5,400 bases of DNA from Actinomycetota bacterium. Lineage in GTDB: Bacteria; Actinomycetota; Acidimicrobiia; Acidimicrobiales; Microtrichaceae. Under the pieces are notes generated by a model. That model saw only the letters and a program-made list of their open reading frames with translations, searched no databases and had not been told where the DNA came from. Below, piece after piece: positions 1 through 5,400 of this stretch. A program made the translations under genes and the position numbers. Numbering within the stretch: position 1 is the first letter of the stretch; the number at the start of each line of letters is the position of its first letter. The stretch spans positions 1 through 5,400 of the forward strand of contig WLLG01000175.1 of assembly GCA_009700815.1 (NCBI GenBank), given 5' to 3'.

Positions 1-394
1 CCAGCGTTGCTTGGCCACCAAAGGCATCATGCGCCTTCCAAAGTGCGGCCAGATCTAGGTCCGTCAACACATCGCCATTGATAGCAAAGAAGCGCTCGGT
101 GATTCCGGCATGTGCTGCGGCGAAGCGAATCGCACCTGCAGTGTCGAGAGGTTCCGGTTCGACTGCGTAGTGCATGCTCACCCCAGCGCAGGTTCCATCG
201 GGGAACTCTTCAATGAAGGCATCCGGCTGATACCCGAGTGACAAAACCACCTGGGTGACTCCAGCCGCTGCGAGTTTCTCTACCACGCGCTCAAGCATCG
301 TCACCGAACCCACAGGCAACATCTGCTTTGGTTTGGTCAAGGTAAGCGGGCGGAGACGGGTTCCGAATCCTCCAACCAAAACAACGGCCAGCAT
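1..394 (-). CDS. NDP-sugar pyrophosphorylase (nucleotidyltransferase), N-terminal 131 residues, cut by window edge
   Basis: Sugar-1-phosphate nucleotidyltransferase of the NTP_transferase family, a cytosolic enzyme that joins a sugar 1-phosphate and an NTP into an NDP-sugar plus pyrophosphate. The N-terminus shows the nucleotide-binding signature: GGFGTRLRPLT at residues 8-18, followed by KPKQMLPV at 21-28. EPLDTAGA at 81-88 and the metal-binding NGD at 106-108 match the family core. The ATG at 394 is preceded by AAGGAG four bases upstream, inside the stop codon of the membrane-protein gene, so the start is well supported and the genes are coupled (8-base gap). The rest of the gene, including any C-terminal hexapeptide-repeat domain, lies beyond position 1. 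Substrate cannot be fixed from this part: mannose-1-phosphate guanylyltransferase is my preferred guess from actinobacterial relatives, with glucose-1-phosphate thymidylyl/uridylyltransferase as alternatives. The family call is firm; the specificity is inference. Confidence 0.93.
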   Translation of the reverse strand, partial: MLAVVLVGGFGTRLRPLTLTKPKQMLPVGSVTMLERVVEKLAAAGVTQVVLSLGYQPDAFIEEFPDGTCAGVSMHYAVEPEPLDTAGAIRFAAAHAGITERFFAINGDVLTDLDLAALWKAHDAFGGQATL

Positions 395-398
395 GGGT

Positions 399-404
399 CT
401 CCTT
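399..404 (-). promoter_or_regulatory. Shine-Dalgarno AAGGAG for the nucleotidyltransferase
   Basis: On the minus strand the sequence reads TAAGGAGACCCATG. The AAGGAG overlaps the TAA stop (405-403) of the preceding gene and sits four bases before the ATG at 394. This decides the start and indicates translational coupling between the membrane protein and the pyrophosphorylase. Confidence 0.75.
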
Positions 405-1170
405 AGCCGCCAGCCACAGTCGTGGTAGTCGATTCCTCTACCGTGCCAGAGCCGCCCTCTGCGATGGTGGTCGTGGTGGCCTCTGCAGGAGTAGCAGTGG
501 TCGGTGTAGCAGGTGTGTGGCTTGTGTTCTGTAGCGACTCTAACGAAGGCGGCAGCTTGGGCTCGGTGCCCTTCGGCACGAACGCAACCACGAACGCTTG
601 GCCATCCTCGGTGAAGCGCTGCGAATCAAGATCTGTAGTAACTGTCTCTGGCTTGGTGGCGTCAGTTGCCTGTGGCGGCCAGACGTACATGACGACTTCG
701 CCCTCAGCCTCCTTGCCATCTTCCGTCTTACAGTTATCACCGTTCTTGTATGTTTTGCCATCGGCAAGTGTCAACTCTCCGTTGCTCAGCTTGAGGCCAA
801 TCTGATCGGCGAACAGACCGAACTGAGCGTTCTTACCCGCAGCGGACTCTACGAAGGGTGCGATTTGGATGAGCCCATCAGTAGTAGGGGTGATGCCAGT
901 CTCATCGGGGCCAATTGCCACAGGGTTGTCCTGGTACACACCGCAGATATCTAGGCCGTAGGCCGAGTACCACTTGTCTTGGTCGACTACGGGCGCTTCA
1001 CCGACCTTCTCGACTATCTGGCTGCGTGCATAGAACACCATCGCTAACCCCAGCACAATGATCCCGACGACTAACGCCGGAAATCCAAGGTTGCGACGCT
1101 GTCCTGGAGCTCGGCTCACGCCTGCTTGTTGGACGCGCTTGATTTTCTTTGAAGAAGAGGCCTTACCCAT
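403..1170 (-). CDS. Single-pass membrane protein with extracytoplasmic domain and Thr-rich tail, unknown function
   Basis: A 255-residue protein of unknown function. Residues 1-27 are basic (KKIKR, RR), followed by one hydrophobic helix at about 29-48. The positive-inside rule puts the N-terminus in the cytoplasm and the rest outside; there is no signal-peptidase site that I can see. The outer part (about 60-213) contains WYSAYGLDICG, then a DGLIQIAPF segment (98-106), SAAGKNA (109-115), KNGDNC (142-147) and AFVPKGTEPKLPPS (196-209). C76 and C147 are its only cysteines and could form a disulfide. Residues 216-255 are low-complexity Thr/Ala/Pro with two TTTT blocks. From memory the outer domain resembles an uncharacterised actinobacterial family that usually carries many histidines here; this copy has a single His, H218 in the tail. 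The ATG at 1170 lies two codons after an in-frame TAA, so it is the first possible ATG start. No good Shine-Dalgarno precedes it. Its place directly before the pyrophosphorylase suggests a link to envelope glycan work, but no function is shown. Confidence 0.85.
   Translation of the reverse strand: MGKASSSKKIKRVQQAGVSRAPGQRRNLGFPALVVGIIVLGLAMVFYARSQIVEKVGEAPVVDQDKWYSAYGLDICGVYQDNPVAIGPDETGITPTTDGLIQIAPFVESAAGKNAQFGLFADQIGLKLSNGELTLADGKTYKNGDNCKTEDGKEAEGEVVMYVWPPQATDATKPETVTTDLDSQRFTEDGQAFVVAFVPKGTEPKLPPSLESLQNTSHTPATPTTATPAEATTTTIAEGGSGTVEESTTTTVAGG
406..525 (-). repeat. Low-complexity Thr-rich coding tail with paired TTTT blocks
   Basis: The last 40 codons of the membrane protein encode mostly Thr, Ala, Pro, Glu and Gly. 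Two similar blocks, TTTTIAEGG (232-240) and TTTTVAGG (248-255), form an imperfect protein repeat. Such tails are typically disordered and could be O-glycosylated or span the wall; that role is inference. Confidence 0.6.
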
Positions 1171-1190
1171 ACGGCTTTACAAGCTAGTCG

Positions 1191-1231
1191 CAGCGGCCCA
1201 CTGTCCTGAACTCTCAGCGAAAGAACTCAGG
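1191..1231 (-). other. Two adjacent stem-loops in the gap between glycosyltransferase and membrane-protein genes
   Basis: The 104-base gap 1171-1274 holds two predicted hairpins in the minus-strand RNA. The first to be transcribed (1231-1205) pairs CCUGAGUUC with GAGUUCAGG, nine pairs including two G-U, around a nine-base loop. The second (1203-1191) pairs CAGUG with CGCUG around a GGC loop. Neither is followed by a U-run, so this is not a standard intrinsic terminator. They could act as an attenuator, an RNA-stability element, a U-less terminator, or be chance. I see no convincing -35/-10 pair in the same gap. Confidence 0.3.
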
Positions 1232-1274
1232 AAAACCTGCGCCTATAGAGCCAAATGTAGGCCGGGGCAGAAGC

Positions 1275-2519
1275 TCAAGATGAGCGAAGTTGCTCAAAAA
1301 GCTGCTCGTAGGCAGCGCCTACGGCTGCTGGCGACACCCACCCCTCAACAAATGCTCGGCCATCGGCACCCATACGCGCCAGAGCAGCAGGGTCCGACAA
1401 CATCTCGTCGAGGGCGAGACAGAAGGCATCTTGGTCCTCGGGCTCTACCGATCGTCCGGCGCCCGCCCGGCGAATGGTTTCGGCTACTTCTGTACCAGCA
1501 TCAACACTCGCTAGGACGGGCCGAGCAGCTGCAAGAATTGAGTACAGCTTCGAGGGCACACTCGATCGAGCCAGACCGCGCTTCAGCGGCACCACATGCA
1601 AGTCGCCCGCAGCGAGCAACTCCGCAAGCCGCTCGCGTGGCTGCATCGGAATGAACCTCAGGTTCTCTAACCCGGCAGCCGATCTCTCAAGGTCCAGCAG
1701 CGAGGAGCCACCACCGTTGATGACAAACACCAGATCACTGCGATCTTGGTGTCGACGAGCCGCCTCGACCATCAGGTCAAGGGACTGCGACATACCTACG
1801 TTGCCTGCATAGAGCACCACGGTTTTGCCGGAAAGACCGTACTCAACCCGATACGAGTTTTCGCGTTTGCTCGGTTGAACACGGTCAGTGTCAACGAAGT
1901 TCGCAATAACGTGAACGCGTTCAGGTCGGTTGCCTTGCAGCTTGTTCGCGACATTCGAACGAAGGTCTTCGGACAACACAGTGATGGCTTGCGAACGCTT
2001 GTACAAAAACCTCTCAAGCCAAGATGCAACGGCTATCACACGGGGGTTGGTTATTGCTCCAAGTTCCACCGCAACATCAGGGAACACATCTTGAATGTTG
2101 AACACAAATGGAGCCCGACGGGTGCTCGCAGCAAGCCAGCCAGAAATCCCAAGCGGTAGCGGCGGGGACATCACCATGACGGCATCTGGTCGTTTTCGGT
2201 GCACTAACGCTGCGACTGTTGCCATGGATGTAAAGCCAGCAAAGGCAACTGCCCTAGCTGGAATATTGGCCTTATCGGTTGGGAACGGGTGCAGGCGCGT
2301 GATCTTTCCCCAAGTAGTCCTCTCGGTCCTCCAAGGACGCCCTCCCCATCCGGGCTCCACTGCATGATCGCGATACCAAGGCAAAGCAGTAATCACGTGC
2401 AGGCGGTGGCCTCGCTCCGCTAGAGCCGTGACAATCGACGTCATGACTTCACCTGTAGGCGCAAGATCGGGGGCAAAGTGCGGGCACAGGATGAGCAAGT
2501 CCATCGGCTTAGGTGTCAT
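1275..2519 (-). CDS. Glycosyltransferase family 4, WbuB/WcaI-like
   Basis: A 414-residue GT-B-fold retaining glycosyltransferase, acting at the cytoplasmic face of the membrane to add one sugar to a lipid-linked glycan. The N-terminal domain opens with MDLLILCPHFAPDLAPTGEV (6-25), the acceptor-side start typical of the WbuB/WcaI group. NIQDVFPDVAVELGAI (141-156) is a hallmark of that group. The C-terminal donor domain starts near VIANFVDTDR (204-213) and shows LYAGNVGMSQ (236-245), FVINGGG (265-271) and VPSKLYSILAAARPVLAS (321-338), with E344 following. The usual EGFG sequence is replaced by VPSKLY, which is normal for this subgroup. The start is the ATG at 2519: GGAG lies nine bases upstream and it overlaps the previous gene by 11 bases; the open frame extends 14 codons further but inside that gene. 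The length is normal. Donor and acceptor are not predictable; E. coli WcaI and WbuB relatives handle fucose or N-acetylfucosamine-type sugars, so an amino- or deoxy-sugar is possible. Confidence 0.93.
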   Translation of the reverse strand: MTPKPMDLLILCPHFAPDLAPTGEVMTSIVTALAERGHRLHVITALPWYRDHAVEPGWGGRPWRTERTTWGKITRLHPFPTDKANIPARAVAFAGFTSMATVAALVHRKRPDAVMVMSPPLPLGISGWLAASTRRAPFVFNIQDVFPDVAVELGAITNPRVIAVASWLERFLYKRSQAITVLSEDLRSNVANKLQGNRPERVHVIANFVDTDRVQPSKRENSYRVEYGLSGKTVVLYAGNVGMSQSLDLMVEAARRHQDRSDLVFVINGGGSSLLDLERSAAGLENLRFIPMQPRERLAELLAAGDLHVVPLKRGLARSSVPSKLYSILAAARPVLASVDAGTEVAETIRRAGAGRSVEPEDQDAFCLALDEMLSDPAALARMGADGRAFVEGWVSPAAVGAAYEQLFEQLRSS

Positions 2520-3810
2520 CGCTGGCTTCTCCGACTGCCCTGCGCCCACTTGCCACTGCAACTGAACGATAGGAATCGCACAATGCTGCTGCAGTTCGAG
2601 CGGGGCTAAATGCGGCTGCGCGGCTTAAGCCTGCTTCTCTTCGCGTAGCCCGTTGTGAGTCACTCATCACTAGTACAGCCTGCATTGCGGCAGCCCACGC
2701 TGTCAGATCCTCGGGGTCGACTAGGTCCTGTGCCGCTAAGACCTCTGGCAGCGAACCTCTGTCTGAGCCAATGACTAGGCATCCCCGGGCCATTGCCTCT
2801 AGTGCCGGTAAGCCAAACCCCTCGTACAAGCTCGGCAGCACTACTGCGCTTGCCCCTGCGTAGAGGTCTTCGAGTTCAGCCGCACTGACTCGGCCAGTTC
2901 GCTGCACAGCCTCCTGAAGATCAAGCTGGCCTATTCGCTTCTGCACCGACTCTTCCATGGGCCCGGCGGCACCGGTCAGCACGAGGGATGTCTGGGGGTA
3001 TGACTGCCTGAGCACAGCAAATGCATCAAGCAGCATGAGATGATTCTTGTGCGGGTAGGTCACTGCCGGATACAAAAAATATGGGGACCCGCGTTGTTCA
3101 AGCTTCGCCCTAACTGCGCTCGGTTCGAGCGAGTCTGACTGCTCCGAGTGAGTGGAGGCGGGAGTAGTGGAGTGAGTGGTGTGGTGAGTAGTGGCGTGAG
3201 CGGAGGATCCTGTTACATCTGGCATCGCTCTGAGACACCAAGGCACGATTCGAATCCGCTTCTGATCTACTCCCAGAAGAGCGATGACTCGCTGTGACGT
3301 GAACTCACTGGGAACACAAATTACATCAGCAGCCTTAGCTGATCGACCCAGCATGAGTCGCAAGTACAACCGCTTCGTGGTTGAGAAGTTCTGCGACAGG
3401 TCAAGCGGCTGCAGGTCATGAATTGTCAATACAACTCGCCCCGGGTGAAGAAGCGGGACGACTCCCCCAGCGTGGTGCACGACCTGCGCATCAATCTTTC
3501 GACTCAGGCGAGCCAACCAAGTCTGTTCGGCTAGGACGCGTGCAAATTTGTTGCTCCCACTAGTAGCAAGTACGTGACAGGAAAAGCTCTCCACGAGATC
3601 AGGGTGGGCGCTCACAAATGGCTGCAATACGGCCAGATGGATCTCTAGGTCGGCCGGCAGATCTGCAGCCAGCGCACGGAGCGCATCAGTGGTTGATTCC
3701 TCACTTCCGCCCACTACGCCGGGAACCAGCCATGTCAGATTCACAAGGACTCTGGTTCGCTCAGAGTTTGCCTGGGTGCTCTGTGTGCTCTGTGGGCTCT
3801 GTGGGCTCAC
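2509..3810 (-). CDS. Glycosyltransferase family 4 (MtfB-like) with repeat-coded N-terminus and His/Thr-rich linker
   Basis: A 433-residue GT-B-fold glycosyltransferase. After a low-complexity N-terminus (SPQSPQSTQSTQ, residues 2-13) the fold begins at RVLVNLTWLVPGVVGGSEES (20-39), with the Gly-Gly donor-loop motif. TIHDLQPLD (129-137), VPSEF (166-170) and RIRIVPWC (185-192) end the N-domain. The C-domain has YPAVTYPHKNH (247-257, with the conserved Lys 255), LVLTGAAG (276-283) and the EX7E motif E330-GFGLPAL-E338, so the enzyme looks catalytically intact. Between the domains, residues 198-230 form a His/Thr/Ser-rich insert coded by a 24-base repeat. The start is chosen as GTG 3810: it overlaps the previous stop as GTGA and has GAGG seven bases upstream. 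A TTG at 3861 is less likely because it lies 55 bases into the upstream gene. A GTG at 3744 would skip the repeat and start at the fold itself, but it has a poor ribosome site. Its motifs resemble the MtfB-type mannosyl/rhamnosyltransferases, but donor sugar is not determined. Confidence 0.9.
   Translation of the reverse strand: MSPQSPQSTQSTQANSERTRVLVNLTWLVPGVVGGSEESTTDALRALAADLPADLEIHLAVLQPFVSAHPDLVESFSCHVLATSGSNKFARVLAEQTWLARLSRKIDAQVVHHAGGVVPLLHPGRVVLTIHDLQPLDLSQNFSTTKRLYLRLMLGRSAKAADVICVPSEFTSQRVIALLGVDQKRIRIVPWCLRAMPDVTGSSAHATTHHTTHSTTPASTHSEQSDSLEPSAVRAKLEQRGSPYFLYPAVTYPHKNHLMLLDAFAVLRQSYPQTSLVLTGAAGPMEESVQKRIGQLDLQEAVQRTGRVSAAELEDLYAGASAVVLPSLYEGFGLPALEAMARGCLVIGSDRGSLPEVLAAQDLVDPEDLTAWAAAMQAVLVMSDSQRATRREAGLSRAAAFSPARTAAALCDSYRSVAVASGRRAVGEASDDT
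2529..2532 (-). promoter_or_regulatory. Shine-Dalgarno GGAG deciding the start of the WbuB-like glycosyltransferase
   Basis: The minus strand reads GGAGAAGCCAGCGATG, with GGAG nine bases before the ATG at 2519 and inside the last codons of the upstream gene. The next in-frame ATG (2504) has no such site, and the longer frame would start 52 bases inside the upstream gene, so 2519 is preferred. Confidence 0.6.
3146..3203 (-). repeat. 24-base in-frame tandem repeat, about 2.4 copies, in the glycosyltransferase linker
   Basis: Units at 3146-3169 and 3170-3193 match at 20 of 24 bases, and the ten bases 3194-3203 match the unit start at eight of ten. Being eight codons long, the repeat keeps frame and codes HATTHHTT, HSTTPAST and HS (residues 205-222) between the two domains of the MtfB-like glycosyltransferase. 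A change in copy number would lengthen the hinge without breaking the gene. Confidence 0.8.
3772..3807 (-). repeat. 9-base tandem repeat, four copies, at the start of the second glycosyltransferase
   Basis: Read on the minus strand, four units AGCCCACAG, AGCCCACAG, AGCACACAG and AGCACCCAG follow directly on one another. They code SPQ, SPQ, STQ, STQ at residues 2-13. The array begins within the upstream gene's TGA stop and directly after the GTG start, so it lies exactly at the coupling junction. The first two units are identical, a sign of recent slippage. Confidence 0.85.
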
Positions 3811-4952
3811 TCGAGGACCTCTCGGTAGACCTCTTGGGTGAGCTCCGCTGAGCGCTGCCAAGTGAACAATTGAGATCGCTTCTGTCCACGCTCACGTAAC
3901 TCCGCTGCTAAACCCGTATCGCTCAGCAACGAGGCAATAGCTGCAGCTAGGTCCGTGACACTAAGCGGATCGATCAGCAGTGCTCCATCACCCGCCACCT
4001 CGGCTGTGGCAGTACCCAAAGAAGTCACAACGGCAGCTCCCGCAGACATTGCTTCTAGCACTGGCAGACCGAACCCCTCGGCTAGCGAAGGAAAGCAAAA
4101 AGCCACAGCACCGCGTTCTAGTGCAGCTAGGTCTTCTTCGGGTAAAAACCCGAGTTGCATGACATTCAAGCCAAGCGAATCAGTGCCGCCTCCGCTCATA
4201 GGCCCGAGTGCCTCACCCCATCCGCTTGGGCCCACTAGCACCAAGGCTAGATCTGGCTCTGCCAGTTTCTGCATTGCCCGAATCAGAGTTGTCAGATTCT
4301 TGCGAGGCTCAAGAGTTCCCACAAAGAGCACATACCTATCCGGAAGCCCATAGCGCTCCCGAACCTCTTCGACGCTCTCAGGTTTGAGTTCAACCGGGGT
4401 CACTCCCCAGGGAACAACTCGCAGGCGTCCCGGGTCAACGCCTGCTGCTACGCAATCATCCGCAACACACTGAGAGGGCACCATGACACGCTTGGCCCGA
4501 TCGAAAATGTTCTCCAAACCGGTGCGCATAAGTTTGGCTCCACGGCTTGTCATGAGTTCTGGGCGAGTCAACGCAAAGAGATCATGCACGGTTGCAACCA
4601 AGGGGGTTTTCTCAACCGGGGGGCGCATCGGAATGGTCAGGTGAATCAGGTCAATGTCACCGGTTCGAGGCGCAATTTTCGGCCAGTCGGTTGCAGTCCA
4701 TGCGTCGTAGAGAAGCGGCACTGGTAGAGGCATCCGAAGCAGTTCAATCGGCGGTTTCCAATCCGTTGGAGGAGTTGACTTCAGCCAAGTTCCTGGCCTA
4801 CGCAGATCCCCTCTAGCACCGACTCCCACCATCTGGACCTGATGAGTCCGACTCAGGGCATCGACAAGTCGCTGAACGGAAGTAGCGGTACCTCCCGGCA
4901 CCTGATGCCAGCATTGTGTGAGCGTGATGGCCACACGTGGCGTCTCGGACAT
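3807..4952 (-). CDS. Glycosyltransferase family 4 (MtfB-like)
   Basis: A 381-residue GT-B-fold retaining glycosyltransferase, first of three in a row. The N-domain starts at RVAITLTQCWHQVPGGTATS (6-25) with the Gly-Gly donor-loop motif, and continues with TVHDLFALTRPEL (121-133) and VMVPSQCV (156-163). The C-domain begins near VVPWGVTPVE (179-188). It shows LFVGTLEPRKNL (209-220) with the phosphate-binding R217 and K218, LVLVGPSGWG (237-246), and the EX7E motif E292-GFGLPVL-E300. All key residues are present and the length is normal for the family. This sequence and the next gene share motif wording and are probably distant paralogs. The start is ATG 4952; a GTG directly before it (4955) is equally possible, and no clear Shine-Dalgarno is seen upstream of either. 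The stop overlaps the next gene by four bases. It would transfer a sugar, perhaps mannose, rhamnose or glucuronate, to a growing glycan; specificity is inference. Confidence 0.93.
   Translation of the reverse strand: MSETPRVAITLTQCWHQVPGGTATSVQRLVDALSRTHQVQMVGVGARGDLRRPGTWLKSTPPTDWKPPIELLRMPLPVPLLYDAWTATDWPKIAPRTGDIDLIHLTIPMRPPVEKTPLVATVHDLFALTRPELMTSRGAKLMRTGLENIFDRAKRVMVPSQCVADDCVAAGVDPGRLRVVPWGVTPVELKPESVEEVRERYGLPDRYVLFVGTLEPRKNLTTLIRAMQKLAEPDLALVLVGPSGWGEALGPMSGGGTDSLGLNVMQLGFLPEEDLAALERGAVAFCFPSLAEGFGLPVLEAMSAGAAVVTSLGTATAEVAGDGALLIDPLSVTDLAAAIASLLSDTGLAAELRERGQKRSQLFTWQRSAELTQEVYREVLE
3818..3822 (-). promoter_or_regulatory. Shine-Dalgarno AGAGG supporting the GTG start at 3810
   Basis: The minus strand reads AGAGGTCCTCGAGTGA. 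AGAGG ends seven bases before the GTG, whose last two bases form the start of the upstream TGA stop. This supports a coupled GTGA start for the middle glycosyltransferase. Confidence 0.55.
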
Positions 4953-4955
4953 CAC

Positions 4956-5046
4956 AAGAGTCTCGCGCGCGTGGTTGCAAGGGGGTTGGTCCTTTGACTA
5001 GGCGAACTGCGGAGGCAACAGGGTTCGGCCCGAGTTACCGCAGCGC
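4956..5046. other. Short intergenic gap, no clear promoter or terminator
   Basis: This gap separates the dehydrogenase stop from the first glycosyltransferase. It is longer than the other junctions in the cluster, so a promoter or processing site could be here. I see no convincing -35/-10 pair on the minus strand and no hairpin followed by a U-run. A GCGCGCG run lies about 12 bases before the glycosyltransferase start. Confidence 0.4.
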
Positions 5047-5400
5047 TTAAACCCTGCCAATACCGCGATATACAAAGCCTCGCCGGCGAAGGGCCACACG
5101 ATCGAGGACGTTTCGTGTGTCCACCACTCGTGGCGAGTTCAGTTCCTGAACTACCCGGTCCAAGTCGAGAGTCGAGAACTCTGGCCATTCGGTGAGGACA
5201 ACAAGCGCATCCGCGTCCGTGCAGCATTTGTAGGGATCAAGTGCAATCTCGATGCCATCAAGAATTGGGGATGACCCCTTGACCTCTGGGTCATAACCGC
5301 GAATTTTGGCGCCCTTGGCTCTGAGCCTGCCGATCACCTCGAGGGATGGCGACTCCCGCAGGTCATCAGTTCCCGCCTTGAAGGTCAATCCCCACACGGC
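5047..5400 (-). CDS. ugd: UDP-glucose 6-dehydrogenase, C-terminal 117 residues, cut by window edge
   Basis: The C-terminal part of a UDP-glucose/GDP-mannose dehydrogenase, the NAD-dependent cytosolic enzyme that oxidises the sugar C6 twice to give an NDP-uronate. The visible part opens with VWGLTFKAGTDDLRESPS, the conserved stretch with the active-site Lys and Asp (FK..TDD) and RESP of the central/C-terminal junction. It continues with GYDPEVK, ADALVVLTEWPEF and VVDTRNVLD, and ends with RGFVYRGIGR. The TEWPEF and RNVLD segments are typical of UDP-glucose dehydrogenases rather than AlgD-type GDP-mannose dehydrogenases, though FKAGTDDLRESP occurs in both. The catalytic Cys and the NAD-binding domain lie beyond position 5400. 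A GTG at 5397 begins an open frame in this window, but it is an internal Val inside the conserved motif, not a start. The gene probably supplies UDP-glucuronate to the downstream glycosyltransferases; a UDP-HexNAc dehydrogenase is less likely. Confidence 0.92.
   Translation of the reverse strand, partial: AVWGLTFKAGTDDLRESPSLEVIGRLRAKGAKIRGYDPEVKGSSPILDGIEIALDPYKCCTDADALVVLTEWPEFSTLDLDRVVQELNSPRVVDTRNVLDRVALRRRGFVYRGIGRV

Noticed and set aside
422..805. 127-codon open frame on the plus strand
   Set aside because: Antisense to the membrane-protein gene; its Val/Ser-rich start is the mirror of the Thr-rich tail. No ribosome site or family resemblance.
1171..1274. Possible sigma-70 promoter (a TATAGG or TACATT -10) before the membrane-protein gene
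   Set aside because: No matching -35 hexamer at 16-18 bases from either candidate; too weak to annotate.
1058..1654. 198-codon open frame on the plus strand
   Set aside because: It lies antisense to the well-supported WbuB-like glycosyltransferase and the membrane protein, reads as Arg/Pro/Ala-rich with no recognisable motif, and is a typical mirror frame of GC-rich genes.
2520..2561. 14-codon N-terminal extension of the WbuB-like glycosyltransferase
   Set aside because: The family fold begins at MDLLILCP; the ATG at 2519 has a GGAG site, while the extension lies inside the upstream gene.
3146..3203. CRISPR-like array
   Set aside because: The repeats are directly adjacent without spacers, imperfect, in frame and inside a coding gene, so this is a coding minisatellite.
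3811..3861. N-terminal extension of the middle glycosyltransferase from a TTG at 3861
   Set aside because: It would overlap the upstream gene by 55 bases, and the GTG at 3810 has both a GTGA overlap and a well-placed GAGG.
4952..5227. 91-codon minus-strand open frame reaching the start of the first glycosyltransferase
   Set aside because: Its stop overlaps the ATG at 4952, which looks like coupling, but most of it overlaps the conserved dehydrogenase C-terminus in another frame and its composition (Arg/Ser/Cys-rich) shows no family features.

Overview
The window is a tightly packed stretch of bacterial polysaccharide-biosynthesis genes, all read from the minus strand. In transcription order (right to left) it holds: the 3' end of a UDP-glucose 6-dehydrogenase gene (5400-5047), three GT4-type (GT-B fold) glycosyltransferases (4952-3807, 3810-2509, 2519-1275), a small membrane-anchored protein with a Thr-rich tail (1170-403), and the 5' end of a sugar-nucleotide (NDP-sugar) pyrophosphorylase gene (394-1). 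No RNA gene, insertion sequence, CRISPR array or origin is visible, and no stretch over about 105 bases lacks a gene.

The organism looks like an actinobacterium. GC content is moderate to high (mid-to-high 50s percent by eye). The proteins use Ala/Arg/Val-rich actinobacterial wording, for example the dehydrogenase motif FKAGTDD-LRESPS. The small membrane protein ends in TTTT blocks of the kind I associate with Acidimicrobiia (Ilumatobacter-like lineages). That lineage guess is inference from memory, not a search.

The three glycosyltransferase genes are translationally coupled. The first and second share a 4-base GTGA stop/start overlap, and the second and third overlap by 11 bases, each with a Shine-Dalgarno sequence inside the upstream gene. 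The dehydrogenase precedes them across a 97-base gap and would supply UDP-glucuronate (or a related uronate donor). The pyrophosphorylase at the other end would supply another NDP-sugar, probably GDP-mannose or a dTDP/UDP hexose. Together they fit assembly of a uronic-acid-containing surface glycan; no polymerase, flippase or initiating transferase is inside the window.

The most unusual signals are two in-frame tandem repeats in the middle glycosyltransferase gene: a 9-base repeat coding SPQ/STQ at its start, and a 24-base repeat coding a His/Thr-rich octapeptide between its two Rossmann-like domains. A second is that the small membrane protein appears to be a histidine-poor version of a family I remember as histidine-rich. 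I see no clear evidence of a wholly new system.
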